Under the pieces are notes generated by a model, which saw only the letters and a program-made list of their open reading frames with translations, was not told the origin of the DNA and made no database searches. From positions 1 to 63,801 of the forward strand of contig JANINJ010000007.1 in assembly GCA_024508855.1 (NCBI GenBank): a stretch of DNA of 63,801 nucleotides, read 5' to 3'. A program made the position numbers and the translations under genes. This DNA comes from Xanthobacteraceae bacterium. GTDB taxonomy: Bacteria; Pseudomonadota; Alphaproteobacteria; Rhizobiales; Xanthobacteraceae. Position 1 is the first letter of the stretch, and every line of letters begins with the position of its first letter. Of this stretch, positions 8,254-17,156 are shown one piece after another.

Positions 8254-8712
8254 TCACTGCGACGCGGAGCGGTGGCTGATGGCCCAGACATAGGCCGACA
8301 CCGCGTCGACATCGTCCGGCGTCAGGTCGCCGTCCATGCGCGGCGCCACCGACATGTTATGCAACACGGTCCGCTTCAATTCCTTCACGCTGCCGTCGCT
8401 CCAGACGAACATGCCGGCGGTGAGGTCGTTGCCGTTCGGCGTTCCCTTGCCGTCGATGCCATGACACACGCTGCATTGGCCGTTCGCAGCTTCGCCGTGG
8501 AAGACGCGGTCGCCGTGCACGATCTGCTCCCGGCTGAATCCGGTCGGCACCGGCAGGGTGTCAGCAGGGGGGCGTATCTGGTCCCTGAACATGCTGAGCG
8601 GCGGGGTGACGAGCTTGAGCTCCTGCTGATCCGCCCGCGCGCTCGAGACGACGAGCGCTGCGGAAACTATCGCGCTCGCAGCCGTTGCCAGAACAATGAA
8701 ACGCGCCGCCAT
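8254..8712 (-). CDS. Exported c-type cytochrome
   Basis: A 152-residue protein with a signal peptide (about residues 1-27, ending ARA) and one haem-binding CSVCH motif near residue 81. A C-terminal helix and candidate axial methionines lie in GMFVWSDGSVKELKR and MSVAPRMDGDLT. This is the mono-haem class I cytochrome c layout; it would carry electrons in the periplasm, and the partner is unknown. The ATG at 8712 is supported by GGGAGAGG a few bases upstream. It lies downstream of a universal stress protein gene on the same strand with a 61-bp gap. Confidence 0.8.
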   Translation of the reverse strand: MAARFIVLATAASAIVSAALVVSSARADQQELKLVTPPLSMFRDQIRPPADTLPVPTGFSREQIVHGDRVFHGEAANGQCSVCHGIDGKGTPNGNDLTAGMFVWSDGSVKELKRTVLHNMSVAPRMDGDLTPDDVDAVSAYVWAISHRSASQ

Positions 8713-8773
8713 GAATCCTCTCCCAGAATATTGCATTCCCGACTGCCGGAGCGGAGTACCGTAGTCGTCGCTT

Positions 8774-9199
8774 CTATTTACGCACCACCAGCACCGAGCA
8801 CTTCGCGTAACGCACCACGTGTCCGGCATTGGAGCCGAGGAAGTAGGTCTTCATCGCCGGCCGGTGCGATGTCATGACAATCAGATCGGCATGGATCGCC
8901 GCGGCTTCTTCCAGGATCTCGTGATAGATGCCGCCCTGGCGTACCGCGCTGGAGACGACGGCGGGATCGATGCCGGATTCGCTCGCCACGATGGCGATGG
9001 CTTCTTCGCAGGATTGCCGTTGCTGGCTGTCGAAGTTCGCCGGCACATATTCGGCGAGCATCACCGGCGTCATCGGCAATACGTTCAACAGCCGTACTTT
9101 GGCATTGTAGGTTTTCGACAGCGTCGCAGCCGTCGCAATCGCCGGCTTGGCGAGTTCGGTATCGGCGAGGTCGATCGGGACCAGAATGGATGTGAACAT
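8774..9199 (-). CDS. Universal stress protein, UspA family
   Basis: A 141-residue single Usp domain. The first strand ILVPIDLAD, the central block HADLIVMTSHRPAMKTYFLGS and the ending VVRYAKCSVLVVRK are family signatures. The ATP-binding G-2x-G-9x-G(S/T) pattern is only partly kept (FLGSNAGHVVRYAKCSV), so nucleotide binding is uncertain. The start at 9199 (MFTSILVP) has GGAGG about eight bases upstream. These are usually cytoplasmic proteins that help survival under stress. Confidence 0.88.
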   Translation of the reverse strand: MFTSILVPIDLADTELAKPAIATAATLSKTYNAKVRLLNVLPMTPVMLAEYVPANFDSQQRQSCEEAIAIVASESGIDPAVVSSAVRQGGIYHEILEEAAAIHADLIVMTSHRPAMKTYFLGSNAGHVVRYAKCSVLVVRK

Positions 9200-9461
9200 C
9201 TCTGCGCCTCCGTGCTCGTGATCCGATCCTAACATTCGGCTCGCGCGTTTGCCAATGTAGCGGCCTTGGCATGATGAAGATCATGCGGGAGCATTGGCCG
9301 GCCGGCCGCCATTGCCTGCCCAGCGGGAACGGTCTAACGTCCCATGCCCGACGTGTTTTTCATTTCGCGTTTGACGCAATGTCATTCGCGGTGCGGCCGA
9401 TCGGCCGCCATCCGGCAACGGTGGATGAAAGCACCAACGCGCGACGCAACAGTGAGCGATA

Positions 9462-10148
9462 ATGGCCGCCCTCACGCCCTCCGAAGTCCCTCCGCCCCAT
9501 AAGCCGGACGCTTCGGAGATTGGCGCGATCGCGCATCTTTATCGTGCCGAGATTTATCGCAGCACGATCTGGCGGACCCGGCTCGACAACACGACCAACT
9601 GGGCCATCGTGACGATGGGGATCGCGCTGTCGGTGACGTTTGCGAGCGAGCATTCCTCGCCGTTGCCGCTCGTGCTCGTCGGGTTGCTGATGATGGTCTT
9701 CCTGATCTTCGAAGCTCGCCGCTATCGCTACTTCAATGTCTGGCGTGCGCGTGCGCGATGGATGGAAAGATACTTCTACGGCCCGATGCTGCTCGGTGAA
9801 CCGGTCCTGTTGGGTACGGGCTGGTCGGACGTGCTGGCGCGCGACTTGCTCGCGCCGCGCTATCACATCAGTTTTGTGCGCGCGGCCGGCCGGCGGCTAC
9901 GCCGCAACTATCTCTGGATTCTCGCGATCCAGGATATCGCTTATTACGGCAAGGTCGCGATCCATCCGACCCCGCTGACAAGTTGGGCGAATCTGTGGGA
10001 GCGCACCGCAGTCGGCCCGATTTCCGGTCAGATCATGATCGTCGCGGGAATTCTCTATACCAGCGCCTGGATCGTTTTTGCGCTGGTTACGCTTCACCTC
10101 GATCGGAAGTCACGCGCTTCGACGTCAAGCGCCACCGCGATGGGATGA
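9462..10148 (+). CDS. DUF2270-type membrane protein
   Basis: A 228-residue protein matching the pattern of DUF2270 (predicted integral membrane proteins). It has a conserved start, HLYRAEIYRSTIWRTRLDNT, two central helices, the block EARRYRYFNVWRARARWMERYFYGPML, and a final helix near residue 200. Function is unknown. It is a single gene, facing dodecin tail to tail. Confidence 0.75.
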   Translation: MAALTPSEVPPPHKPDASEIGAIAHLYRAEIYRSTIWRTRLDNTTNWAIVTMGIALSVTFASEHSSPLPLVLVGLLMMVFLIFEARRYRYFNVWRARARWMERYFYGPMLLGEPVLLGTGWSDVLARDLLAPRYHISFVRAAGRRLRRNYLWILAIQDIAYYGKVAIHPTPLTSWANLWERTAVGPISGQIMIVAGILYTSAWIVFALVTLHLDRKSRASTSSATAMG

Positions 10149-10232
10149 GCTGGAATTCGACCCAACCCATCGACAGGTTGTCGTCATCGTTCGACGTACT
10201 GCTAAGCAACCCGCAAGCCCAACGCAGGACTG

Positions 10233-10460
10233 CTATCCTTCGAGCGTAAATCCGACTCGCACCGTGACCTGATAGTGGCGCACGGTGCCGTCTTCGATGT
10301 GACCTCTGGTCTGCACGATTTCGAACCACTTCATGTCGCGAATAGTCTTCGATGCACGAGCAACGGCATTCTGCACCGCATCTTCGATGCTCTTTTCGGA
10401 AGAACCGACGAGTTCCAGTATCTTGTAGACGTGATCCTTCGCTTCGTTTTTCTTTGTCAC
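10233..10460 (-). CDS. Dodecin-family flavin-binding protein
   Basis: A 75-residue protein with the dodecin pattern: [22 protein letters not shown], then [13 protein letters not shown] with the Trp that stacks on flavin, and a final strand [10 protein letters not shown]. Dodecins form hollow 12-mers that store or buffer riboflavin, FMN or FAD and limit light and redox damage. Length and motif order are standard. It lies between the DUF2270 and SixA-like genes. Confidence 0.9.
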   Translation of the reverse strand: MTKKNEAKDHVYKILELVGSSEKSIEDAVQNAVARASKTIRDMKWFEIVQTRGHIEDGTVRHYQVTVRVGFTLEG

Positions 10461-10591
10461 GACGAACCTCCATCGGATGGATCGCAGGGCGGGCAGCCCG
10501 GCGTTCTCGCTCCGTGATCCTATCGCGTTTTGAAGGGAAGGCGAGACCGGTTCGTGTCACGAAGCGGCGCGCGGGTCATTGCCCGAATGCG

Positions 10592-11134
10592 TCAGGAGCC
10601 GCTGGATTTCTGCAGCAGCTTCGGGCTTACGAACGTATCAAGCCGCCCGCGCTGGAACGATATGTCGCGCCAGTCGTCGGCATCGAAATCGATGACCACG
10701 AGGCCACTGGTCGGCAGGTTGCCGGAAAGGGCGCGCCGCGCGGTCGCGTTGCCGCTCGCGGTCAGTCCGAGCGCCAGTTCGTGCATTCCGGGATTATGTC
10801 CGATCACGAGCAGGCCGCCGGGAGCCCGTGTTTCAACGCCATGGACGGCGCGCAGGATGTCGGCCGGGTCGGCGAGATAGAGTTCCGGCAGATAGGCGAC
10901 CTTTGCCCGCGGCATGATCTTCGAAAGCGGCGGTGCGACGATGTCCCAGGTCTGGCGCGCACGCACGGCGGTGGAAACCAGTACGAGATCGGCCGCGTAG
11001 TCGTGCTGCGCCATCCACAGACCGATTTCGGCGGCGTCCTCGTTGCCACGCTCGTTGAGCCGGCGGTCGATGTCCTCGCCGCTGGGCGCGTCGCTTTCGG
11101 TCTTGGCGTGACGCAGCAGCATCAGTCGGCGCAT
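10592..11134 (-). CDS. SixA-type histidine phosphatase
   Basis: A 180-residue member of the histidine phosphatase superfamily. The phosphate-accepting RHA motif is near the N-terminus (LMLLRHAKTE), a second Arg lies in VRARQTW, and the second catalytic His is in VIGHNPGMHELA. This compact SixA-like form removes phosphate from histidine residues of signalling or PTS proteins in characterised cases; the target here is unknown. The start at 11134 opens directly on the first strand, as is usual. Confidence 0.85.
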   Translation of the reverse strand: MRRLMLLRHAKTESDAPSGEDIDRRLNERGNEDAAEIGLWMAQHDYAADLVLVSTAVRARQTWDIVAPPLSKIMPRAKVAYLPELYLADPADILRAVHGVETRAPGGLLVIGHNPGMHELALGLTASGNATARRALSGNLPTSGLVVIDFDADDWRDISFQRGRLDTFVSPKLLQKSSGS

Positions 11135-11250
11135 GGCAATCTCGATTCGAAGGCGATGAGGATGGCCCGGAAGGGCGATCTTCGCCGATTACTGTACAAG
11201 TTTGTGCGAGACAAGGTGACAAGCGCCGCACGGCTTCGTAAGAAAACAGC

Positions 11251-12618
11251 GTGCCGACACCGATGACAAGCGCGCTATCCCCCGACGCCACGACGGCTGT
11301 GCAAAACACAGCCGGGCCTCGCCGCCTCACATTGGATACGGATGTCGACATCTGTGTGGTCGGCGCCGGGCTTGCCGGCCTTACGGCGGCCTTGGAATTG
11401 GCGCGCAAGGGCATGGACGTTGTCGTCCTCGAACGCGAGCATGTCGGATGGAATGCCTCCGGCCATCCGCTCGGAACGGTGATGCCGGGATATGGCCTGC
11501 CGGTCGGCGATATCATGTCCCGCGTCGGCTTCGACACCACGCGCGAATTGTGGGCGCTGTCGCGCCGCGGCGCGGCCTATGTCCGCCATACCGCCGAGCA
11601 GCTCGGTCCGGACCTGGCCTTGAGCGATGGCGCGCTCGAGGTTTCCAACGTCGATATCGGCGATCAACTCATCGGCAGGCTGCAAATGCTGGGTGAGGAT
11701 TTCGGCACCGACGTCGAAGGCTGGCAGATCGAGCGCGTGCGCGACGTGCTGAAGACGCGGCGCTATTTCCACGCGGTGCACTATCCCACCGCATTCCAGA
11801 TCGACGGCAGCCGATATCTTCACGGTCTCGCGGTCCTTGCGAAAGCCGCGGGCGTCCGGATCTTCGAACAGACGCCGGTGGTGAGCATCGATGCCGGCGG
11901 TATCCGCAAGCGCATCGTCACGCCGGCGGCGCGGCTGCGGGCCTCGCACATCGTGCTTGCCGGCAATGTGCATCTCGGGTCGCCGTCGCGGCGGCTGACC
12001 GATACGCTGCTGCCGGTGTGGCGTTATGCCGCCGTGTCCGAGCCGCTTGGCGAACGCCTGGCGGAGGTCATCGCCTTCCAGGGCTCGGTGATGGATACCG
12101 ACGGCATCGATCATTTCCGTATCGTGCAAGGCGACCGGCTGATGTGGTCGAGTCCCGAGACCACCTGGTCCGGCAATCCGCAACGCTTCCGCCGTACGAT
12201 CCAGCGCCGCATCCGCACCATCTTTCCGGCGCTGGGGCGGGTGCCGCTGGCGGAGACCTGGAGCGGCGTCATCGGCCAGACGGTGCACGGCATGCCGCAG
12301 ATCGGCCAGTTGCGCCGCGGTCTGTGGGTCGCCAGCGGCTTCGGACGGCAGGGGCTGAACACCACGGCGCTGGCGGGACAATTGATCGCAGACGGTATCC
12401 TGTTGCGTGACGACCGTTGGCGGCTGTTTGCGCCCTTCGAACTGGTATGGGCGGGCGGCCGGGTCGGGCGCGTCGCCGGACAGGTAGTCGTGGGGTGGAC
12501 ACGAGGCCGCGCAGCCACTGCCGGGGTGCTGGCGCGCTGGCGCGAACGCGCCGCCGCCCGCGAGCGTGCCCGCGAGGCCCGGCTTGCCGCCGCCAACCGG
12601 CAGGTGGAGATCAGATAA
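11251..12618 (+). CDS. DAO-family FAD-dependent oxidoreductase
   Basis: A 455-residue flavoprotein with an N-terminal dinucleotide fold (DICVVGAGLAGLTAALELA, about residues 32-50) followed by the DAO substrate domain, ending in VASGFGRQGLNTTALAG near residue 370. Proteins of this layout oxidise secondary amines or amino acids such as glycine-type substrates; specificity cannot be read here. The final 60 residues are rich in Arg and Ala and probably helical. The start may be GTG at 11251 or ATG at 11263; the first 30 residues are not conserved in the family. The gene is monocistronic and followed by msrB. Confidence 0.8.
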   Translation: MPTPMTSALSPDATTAVQNTAGPRRLTLDTDVDICVVGAGLAGLTAALELARKGMDVVVLEREHVGWNASGHPLGTVMPGYGLPVGDIMSRVGFDTTRELWALSRRGAAYVRHTAEQLGPDLALSDGALEVSNVDIGDQLIGRLQMLGEDFGTDVEGWQIERVRDVLKTRRYFHAVHYPTAFQIDGSRYLHGLAVLAKAAGVRIFEQTPVVSIDAGGIRKRIVTPAARLRASHIVLAGNVHLGSPSRRLTDTLLPVWRYAAVSEPLGERLAEVIAFQGSVMDTDGIDHFRIVQGDRLMWSSPETTWSGNPQRFRRTIQRRIRTIFPALGRVPLAETWSGVIGQTVHGMPQIGQLRRGLWVASGFGRQGLNTTALAGQLIADGILLRDDRWRLFAPFELVWAGGRVGRVAGQVVVGWTRGRAATAGVLARWRERAAARERAREARLAAANRQVEIR

Positions 12619-12725
12619 CGCTCGCAAAAACGTGAGCGGAGCGGGGCGGTTTGGGTGTAACTTTCCTGCACCTGAACCGTATTTGGGACCATCGGCACCA
12701 TGCCTTGTCTTCACGGAGTCCCGAG

Positions 12726-13226
12726 ATGATCGACCGTCGTATGCTGTTCGCGTCCGCTGCCGCACTGGGCGGGTTCGCTACCTTCAAATGGCTTCGCGTC
12801 GCGCCCGCCGAGGCTGCGGAGAAGTTTCCGGTCGAAAAGACCGAAGCCGAGTGGCGCAAGCAACTGACGCCGGCGCAGTACAAGATCCTGCGCGAGGAGG
12901 GCACCGAACCGCCGGGATCGAGCCCGCTGCTGAAAGAGCACCGCAAGGGCATATTCGCCTGCGCCGGATGCGATCAGCCGCTGTATTCCTCCGAAACCAA
13001 GTTCGAGAGCGGCACCGGCTGGCCGAGCTTCTACCAGCCGCTGGAGGGCGCCGTGGGCAAGACCGAGGACCGCACCTTCGGCATGCTGCGGACCGAAATC
13101 CATTGCAGCCGTTGCGGCGGTCATCTCGGCCACGTGTTCGACGATGGACCGAAGCCGACCGGCCTGCGTTACTGCATGGACGGGCTGGCGCTGGTGTTCC
13201 ACCCCGCGACGCCGTCGGCGACCTGA
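12726..13226 (+). CDS. msrB: Exported peptide-methionine (R)-S-oxide reductase
   Basis: A 166-residue MsrB with an N-terminal export signal containing DRR followed by a hydrophobic run ([16 protein letters not shown]), of twin-arginine type. The catalytic domain has both zinc CxxC pairs (CAGC and CSRC), [19 protein letters not shown] and the catalytic Cys in GLRYCMDG. It would repair methionine-R-sulfoxide in exported proteins. The ATG at 12726 has GGAG upstream and opens the signal; the open frame before it is not needed. RYCMDG instead of the common RYCIN is a small departure near the active site. Confidence 0.9.
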   Translation: MIDRRMLFASAAALGGFATFKWLRVAPAEAAEKFPVEKTEAEWRKQLTPAQYKILREEGTEPPGSSPLLKEHRKGIFACAGCDQPLYSSETKFESGTGWPSFYQPLEGAVGKTEDRTFGMLRTEIHCSRCGGHLGHVFDDGPKPTGLRYCMDGLALVFHPATPSAT

Positions 13227-13271
13227 TCCGCCTTCGCGTCTCCCGGCAATTGTTGCCCCGCTAGGCAATTG

Positions 13272-13295
13272 TGCCCCGGTCGATCGGCCGGGGCA
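13272..13295 (+). terminator. Hairpin after msrB
   Basis: An 8-bp stem, TGCCCCGG pairing with CCGGGGCA, encloses a TCGATCGG loop. It is followed only by TTGCATTTAT, so the U-tract is poor. It lies 45 bp after the msrB stop and ends upstream of the flgE promoter, as a separator would. Confidence 0.5.
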
Positions 13296-13333
13296 TTGCA
13301 TTTATGTGGCTGAAATAGCTGCCTTATCCCCTC

Positions 13334-13349
13334 TGGCACGACCCTTGCG
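13334..13349 (+). promoter_or_regulatory. Sigma-54 promoter of flgE
   Basis: TGGCACGACCCTTGCG matches the sigma-54 consensus (TGGCACG-N4-TTGC) at every conserved base, with 10 bp between the GG and GC pairs. It lies 73 bp upstream of the flgE start. Hook genes in Caulobacter and relatives are read by sigma-54 with the activator FlbD, so this fits. Confidence 0.85.
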
Positions 13350-13421
13350 ACGTCCCGCTCCGAATGCGGCATTCGACCACCCTTCCGGCATGCCGCCCGG
13401 AATGAAGCTGGAGACGATGTT

Positions 13422-15221
13422 ATGGGTATCTTCGGGGCTCTCACCACGTCGGTGGCCGGTCTGCGCGCGGAATCGTACGCGCTGCAAAACGTCTCCGGCA
13501 ACATCGCCAATTCGCAGACGACGGCGTTCAAGCGCATCGACACCAGTTTCCTCGATCTCATTCCGGAAACCGGACAGACCCAGCAACTTGCCGGCAGCGT
13601 CACCTCGGCCTCGCGCAGCACCAACACGGTGCAGGGCGACATTCAGGCCGCATCGGTCTCGACCTACATGGCCATCAACGGCTCCGGCTTCTTCGTCGTG
13701 CAGAAGCCGGGCACCGTCACCGACAACCAGCCGGTGTTCGACGGCGTCGAGAACTACACGCGGCGCGGCGACTTCACGCTCGACAAGAGCGGCTATCTGG
13801 TGAATGGCGCCGGCTATTATCTCGAAGGCATTCCGATCGACCCCACCACCGGCAACCTTTCCGGCAGCGCGCCGCAGGTGCTGAAGTTCAAGAACGACTT
13901 CCTTCCCGCGCAGGCGACGACCAAGGTGGAGTATCGCGCCAACCTCGCGAGCTATCCGCTCACCACCAAGCACGACACGTCCGTTCCGGGATCGGAATTG
14001 CTCAATCCGGGCGACTTCAGCACCAATCCGCTGATCCTCGGCACGCCGGCAACGCCTTATGCCGATGCGAGCCGTAACGGCGCGACTATCAACAACCAGG
14101 ATTCGCCGGTCGCACATGTCAGCGGCACCACCGCATTGTCCGGCACCGCTCCGAGCGATTCGCTCACCTCGGGCTTCGCGGTCGGCGACACCATCACGGT
14201 CAACGGCACGGTGCTGACCTTCGTGGCGTCGGGCGCGGGAGCGAACGAACTGAACGTCACCGATACGGTCGACGACCTGCTGGCCAAGATCAACGGCATC
14301 ACCTCGTCGGCGCCGCCGTCAGCCATCAGCAATGGCGTCATCACGCTGCATTCCGGAACGGCGTCGGACCTGACCATCACGAGTTCGAACGCGAACGCAT
14401 TCGGCGCGCTGGGCTTCAGCGGCACCGTGCAGGTCAACCGCACCGGCGGCGGCACCGCGGGCACCGGGCAGGTGATCGCCAACGACAACCAGTCCTTCAT
14501 CGACGAGTCGATCGCCGGCGGTGCGGTGACGGCCTACGACGTTTCCGGCGCGCCGGTGAATCTGCAGTTCCGCTGGGCCAAGACCGACAGCGCGTCGCTC
14601 GGGACCGGCCACACCGATACCTGGAATATGTTCTATCAGGTCAATCCAAACGCCACCGGCACCGACGTGGCGTGGCAGAATGTCGGCATCAACTTCACCT
14701 TCGGCGCCAACGGCCAGCCCAATCCGCCGATCGCATCGGTGACGCTGACCAACGCGACGGTGAACGGCGTCTCGCTCGGCAATCCGGTGGTGAATTTCTC
14801 CTCCGGCGGCCTGACGCAATACGCCGACGCCAACGGCAACGTGCAGGTCAACCAGATTCAGCAGGACGGTTTCCCCGCCGGCCAGTTGCAGTCGGTGTCG
14901 ATCAGCAACAACGGCCGCGTCGTCGGCAACTATTCCAACGGCCGCAACCTCGACCTCGCGGAGATCACGCTGGCGACGTTCAACGGTCCTGATTTCCTCA
15001 AGCGCGTCGACGGCGGTGCGTTCGAAGCCACCGATGAATCCGGACAGGCGCTGTTCGGCAACGGCGGCACCATCGTCGGATCGTCGCTGGAAGGATCGAA
15101 CACCGATATCGCCGACGAATTCACCAAGCTGATCGTGACGCAGCAGGCCTATTCGGCGAATACCAAGGTGATCACGACGTCGAACCAGATGGTGCAGGAT
15201 CTTCTGAACGTGCTGCGTTAA
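13422..15221 (+). CDS. flgE: Flagellar hook protein FlgE
   Basis: A 599-residue hook subunit. The N-terminal rod/hook signature (GALTTSVAGLRAESYALQNVSGNIAN) and the C-terminal FTKLIVTQQAYSANTKVITTSNQMVQDLLNVLR, which form the coiled D0 core, are both present, as is the internal GYLVNGAGYYLEG block. It is about 200 residues longer than the enterobacterial protein; the extra length lies in the Ser/Thr-rich middle that faces outward. The subunit passes through the flagellar export gate and polymerises into the hook. It starts a plus-strand run flgE-flgK-flgL, with flgK 35 bp on, under a clear sigma-54 promoter. Confidence 0.95.
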   Translation: MGIFGALTTSVAGLRAESYALQNVSGNIANSQTTAFKRIDTSFLDLIPETGQTQQLAGSVTSASRSTNTVQGDIQAASVSTYMAINGSGFFVVQKPGTVTDNQPVFDGVENYTRRGDFTLDKSGYLVNGAGYYLEGIPIDPTTGNLSGSAPQVLKFKNDFLPAQATTKVEYRANLASYPLTTKHDTSVPGSELLNPGDFSTNPLILGTPATPYADASRNGATINNQDSPVAHVSGTTALSGTAPSDSLTSGFAVGDTITVNGTVLTFVASGAGANELNVTDTVDDLLAKINGITSSAPPSAISNGVITLHSGTASDLTITSSNANAFGALGFSGTVQVNRTGGGTAGTGQVIANDNQSFIDESIAGGAVTAYDVSGAPVNLQFRWAKTDSASLGTGHTDTWNMFYQVNPNATGTDVAWQNVGINFTFGANGQPNPPIASVTLTNATVNGVSLGNPVVNFSSGGLTQYADANGNVQVNQIQQDGFPAGQLQSVSISNNGRVVGNYSNGRNLDLAEITLATFNGPDFLKRVDGGAFEATDESGQALFGNGGTIVGSSLEGSNTDIADEFTKLIVTQQAYSANTKVITTSNQMVQDLLNVLR

Positions 15222-15256
15222 TTCGTGGCACCTGAATCCGGAGTGGGGCATTTGTC

Positions 15257-17149
15257 ATGAGTTTGAGTCAGGCCCTCGCGACCGCCATGTCCGGCCTGCG
15301 CGCCAACCAGGCCGCACTGGCGCTGGTGTCGTCGAACGTCGCCAACGCGGAGACGCCGGGCTACGTCAAGAAAACGCTCAACACGATCGCGACGACGACG
15401 GCCGATTACGGCTCCAGCGTTCGCATCAACGGCGTCAATCGCGAACTCGACCAGTTCGTGCAGACGCAGTTGCGCACCGAGACCTCGGGCGCGGCCTATG
15501 CCGATATCCGCTCGAGCTTCCTCGCCAACCTGCAGGGCGTCTATGGCGATCCGGATTCGACCGGTACGCTGGAATCCGCGCTGAATGCGCTGACCACGGC
15601 GGTGCAGGCGCTCTCCACCAGTCCCGACTCGCAGTCCGCGCGCATCGGCGTCGTCAATGCGGCGCAAACGCTAGCGCAACAGCTCAACGCGACCTCGCAA
15701 GGCATTCAGGCGCTGCGCGGCAGCGCCGAAACCGGATTGAGCAACGCCGTCTCCACCGCCAACAATGCGATGGCGCAGATCGCGACCATCAACAACCAGC
15801 TCGCGGGCGGCGGGCAGACCGACGCGTCCACCGCGGCGCTGCTCGACCAGCGCGATCAATACATCACGCAGCTGTCGCAGCTGATGGATATCCGCGTCGT
15901 CACCAACGACAACAATCAGGTGTCGGTATTCACCAATTCCGGCGTGCAGCTCGTCGGCGTCCAGGCGGCGAAACTGTCGTTCAACGCGCAAGGGACGGTG
16001 ACGCCGAACACGTCGTGGAATGCCGATCCGTCCAAGAGCAATCTCGGGACGATCAGCATCGATTTCCCGAACGGCGGCAGCATGGACCTGGTCTCCACCG
16101 GTTCGATCCGATCCGGTGCGATCGCCGCGTATCTCGAGCTGCGCGACAACACGCTGGTGCAGGCGCAAGCCCAGGTCGATCAGCTTGCCGCATCGATGTC
16201 GAGCGCGCTGTCGGACCAGACAACGTCGGGCACTGCGGCGACCTCGGGTGCGCAGAGCGGATTCGATCTCGATCTGTCGGGGCTGCAGACCGGCAACGTC
16301 GTCCATGTCTCGTACACGGACAGCATCACCGGGCAGACGCATAATCTTTCTCTTGTGCGCGTGGACGATCCATCGGTGTTGCCGCTGTCGAATTCCGCGA
16401 CGATCGATCCCAACGACGAAGTGCTCGGCATCGATTTTTCCGGCGGCATGTCGTCCGTCGTCTCGCAACTCAATGCGGCGCTCGGGCCTGCCGGTCTTCA
16501 GTTCTCCAGCCAGCCGCCATCGGGCTCGTCGACGGGACCGGTGTTGCGCGTGCTCGACGACGGCGCAACCAATCGCGTCGACGTCACTGCGGCATCGGTG
16601 ACGACGACTGCCACATCGCTGACCGGCGGTTCGCCGCAGCTCTCGCTGTTCACCGACGGTGGTCAGCCCTATACCGGCGCGATCACCGCCAGCGGTTCGC
16701 AGCAAACCGGTCTCGCCGCACGCATCTCGGTGAACCCCGGACTGCTGGCCGATCCATCGCGGATGACGGTCTACAGCACGTCGCCCGCGACGCCGTCCGG
16801 TGACGCGACGCGCGCCAACTTCATCCTGTCGCAATTGAACAGCGCCAGCCTCTATTACGGTCCGCAGACTGGCGTCGGTACCGCTGCAGCGCCGTACAAG
16901 GGAACGCTGCTCAGCTTCACGCAACAGATGCTCAGCATGCAGGGCAACGCCGCCGATGCCGCCAAGCAACTGGCGGACGGGCAGGACGTGGTTCTCAATA
17001 CGCTGCAGAACAAGATGAATGCCACATCCGGCGTCAATATCGACGACGAGATGGCGCATCTGCTGTCGCTGCAGAATGCATATTCGGCCAACGCGCGCGT
17101 GATGTCTGCAGTCAAGGACATGTATACCGCGCTGCTACAATCGATCTGA
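15257..17149 (+). CDS. flgK: Hook-associated protein 1, FlgK
   Basis: A 630-residue junction protein between hook and filament. The N-terminus (LSQALATAMSGLRANQAALAL, then VSSNVANAETPGYVKKTLN) and C-terminus (MAHLLSLQNAYSANARVMSAVKDMYTALLQS) are the FlgK terminal helices. The middle is Ser/Thr/Gly rich and variable. It lies between flgE and flgL, with only 7 bp to flgL, so all three are probably one transcript. A TGGCAC at 15226 upstream is not followed by a -12 element, so no separate sigma-54 promoter is claimed. Confidence 0.95.
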   Translation: MSLSQALATAMSGLRANQAALALVSSNVANAETPGYVKKTLNTIATTTADYGSSVRINGVNRELDQFVQTQLRTETSGAAYADIRSSFLANLQGVYGDPDSTGTLESALNALTTAVQALSTSPDSQSARIGVVNAAQTLAQQLNATSQGIQALRGSAETGLSNAVSTANNAMAQIATINNQLAGGGQTDASTAALLDQRDQYITQLSQLMDIRVVTNDNNQVSVFTNSGVQLVGVQAAKLSFNAQGTVTPNTSWNADPSKSNLGTISIDFPNGGSMDLVSTGSIRSGAIAAYLELRDNTLVQAQAQVDQLAASMSSALSDQTTSGTAATSGAQSGFDLDLSGLQTGNVVHVSYTDSITGQTHNLSLVRVDDPSVLPLSNSATIDPNDEVLGIDFSGGMSSVVSQLNAALGPAGLQFSSQPPSGSSTGPVLRVLDDGATNRVDVTAASVTTTATSLTGGSPQLSLFTDGGQPYTGAITASGSQQTGLAARISVNPGLLADPSRMTVYSTSPATPSGDATRANFILSQLNSASLYYGPQTGVGTAAAPYKGTLLSFTQQMLSMQGNAADAAKQLADGQDVVLNTLQNKMNATSGVNIDDEMAHLLSLQNAYSANARVMSAVKDMYTALLQSI

Positions 17150-17156
17150 GGGTATC

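Noticed and set aside
15226-15241. TGGCAC upstream of flgK as a sigma-54 promoter
   Set aside because: There is no GC pair at the required 10-bp spacing, and flgK is only 35 bp from flgE, so it is probably co-transcribed.
15671-17059. 462-codon open frame on the minus strand
   Set aside because: It is antisense to flgK, rich in Arg and His, and without signals.
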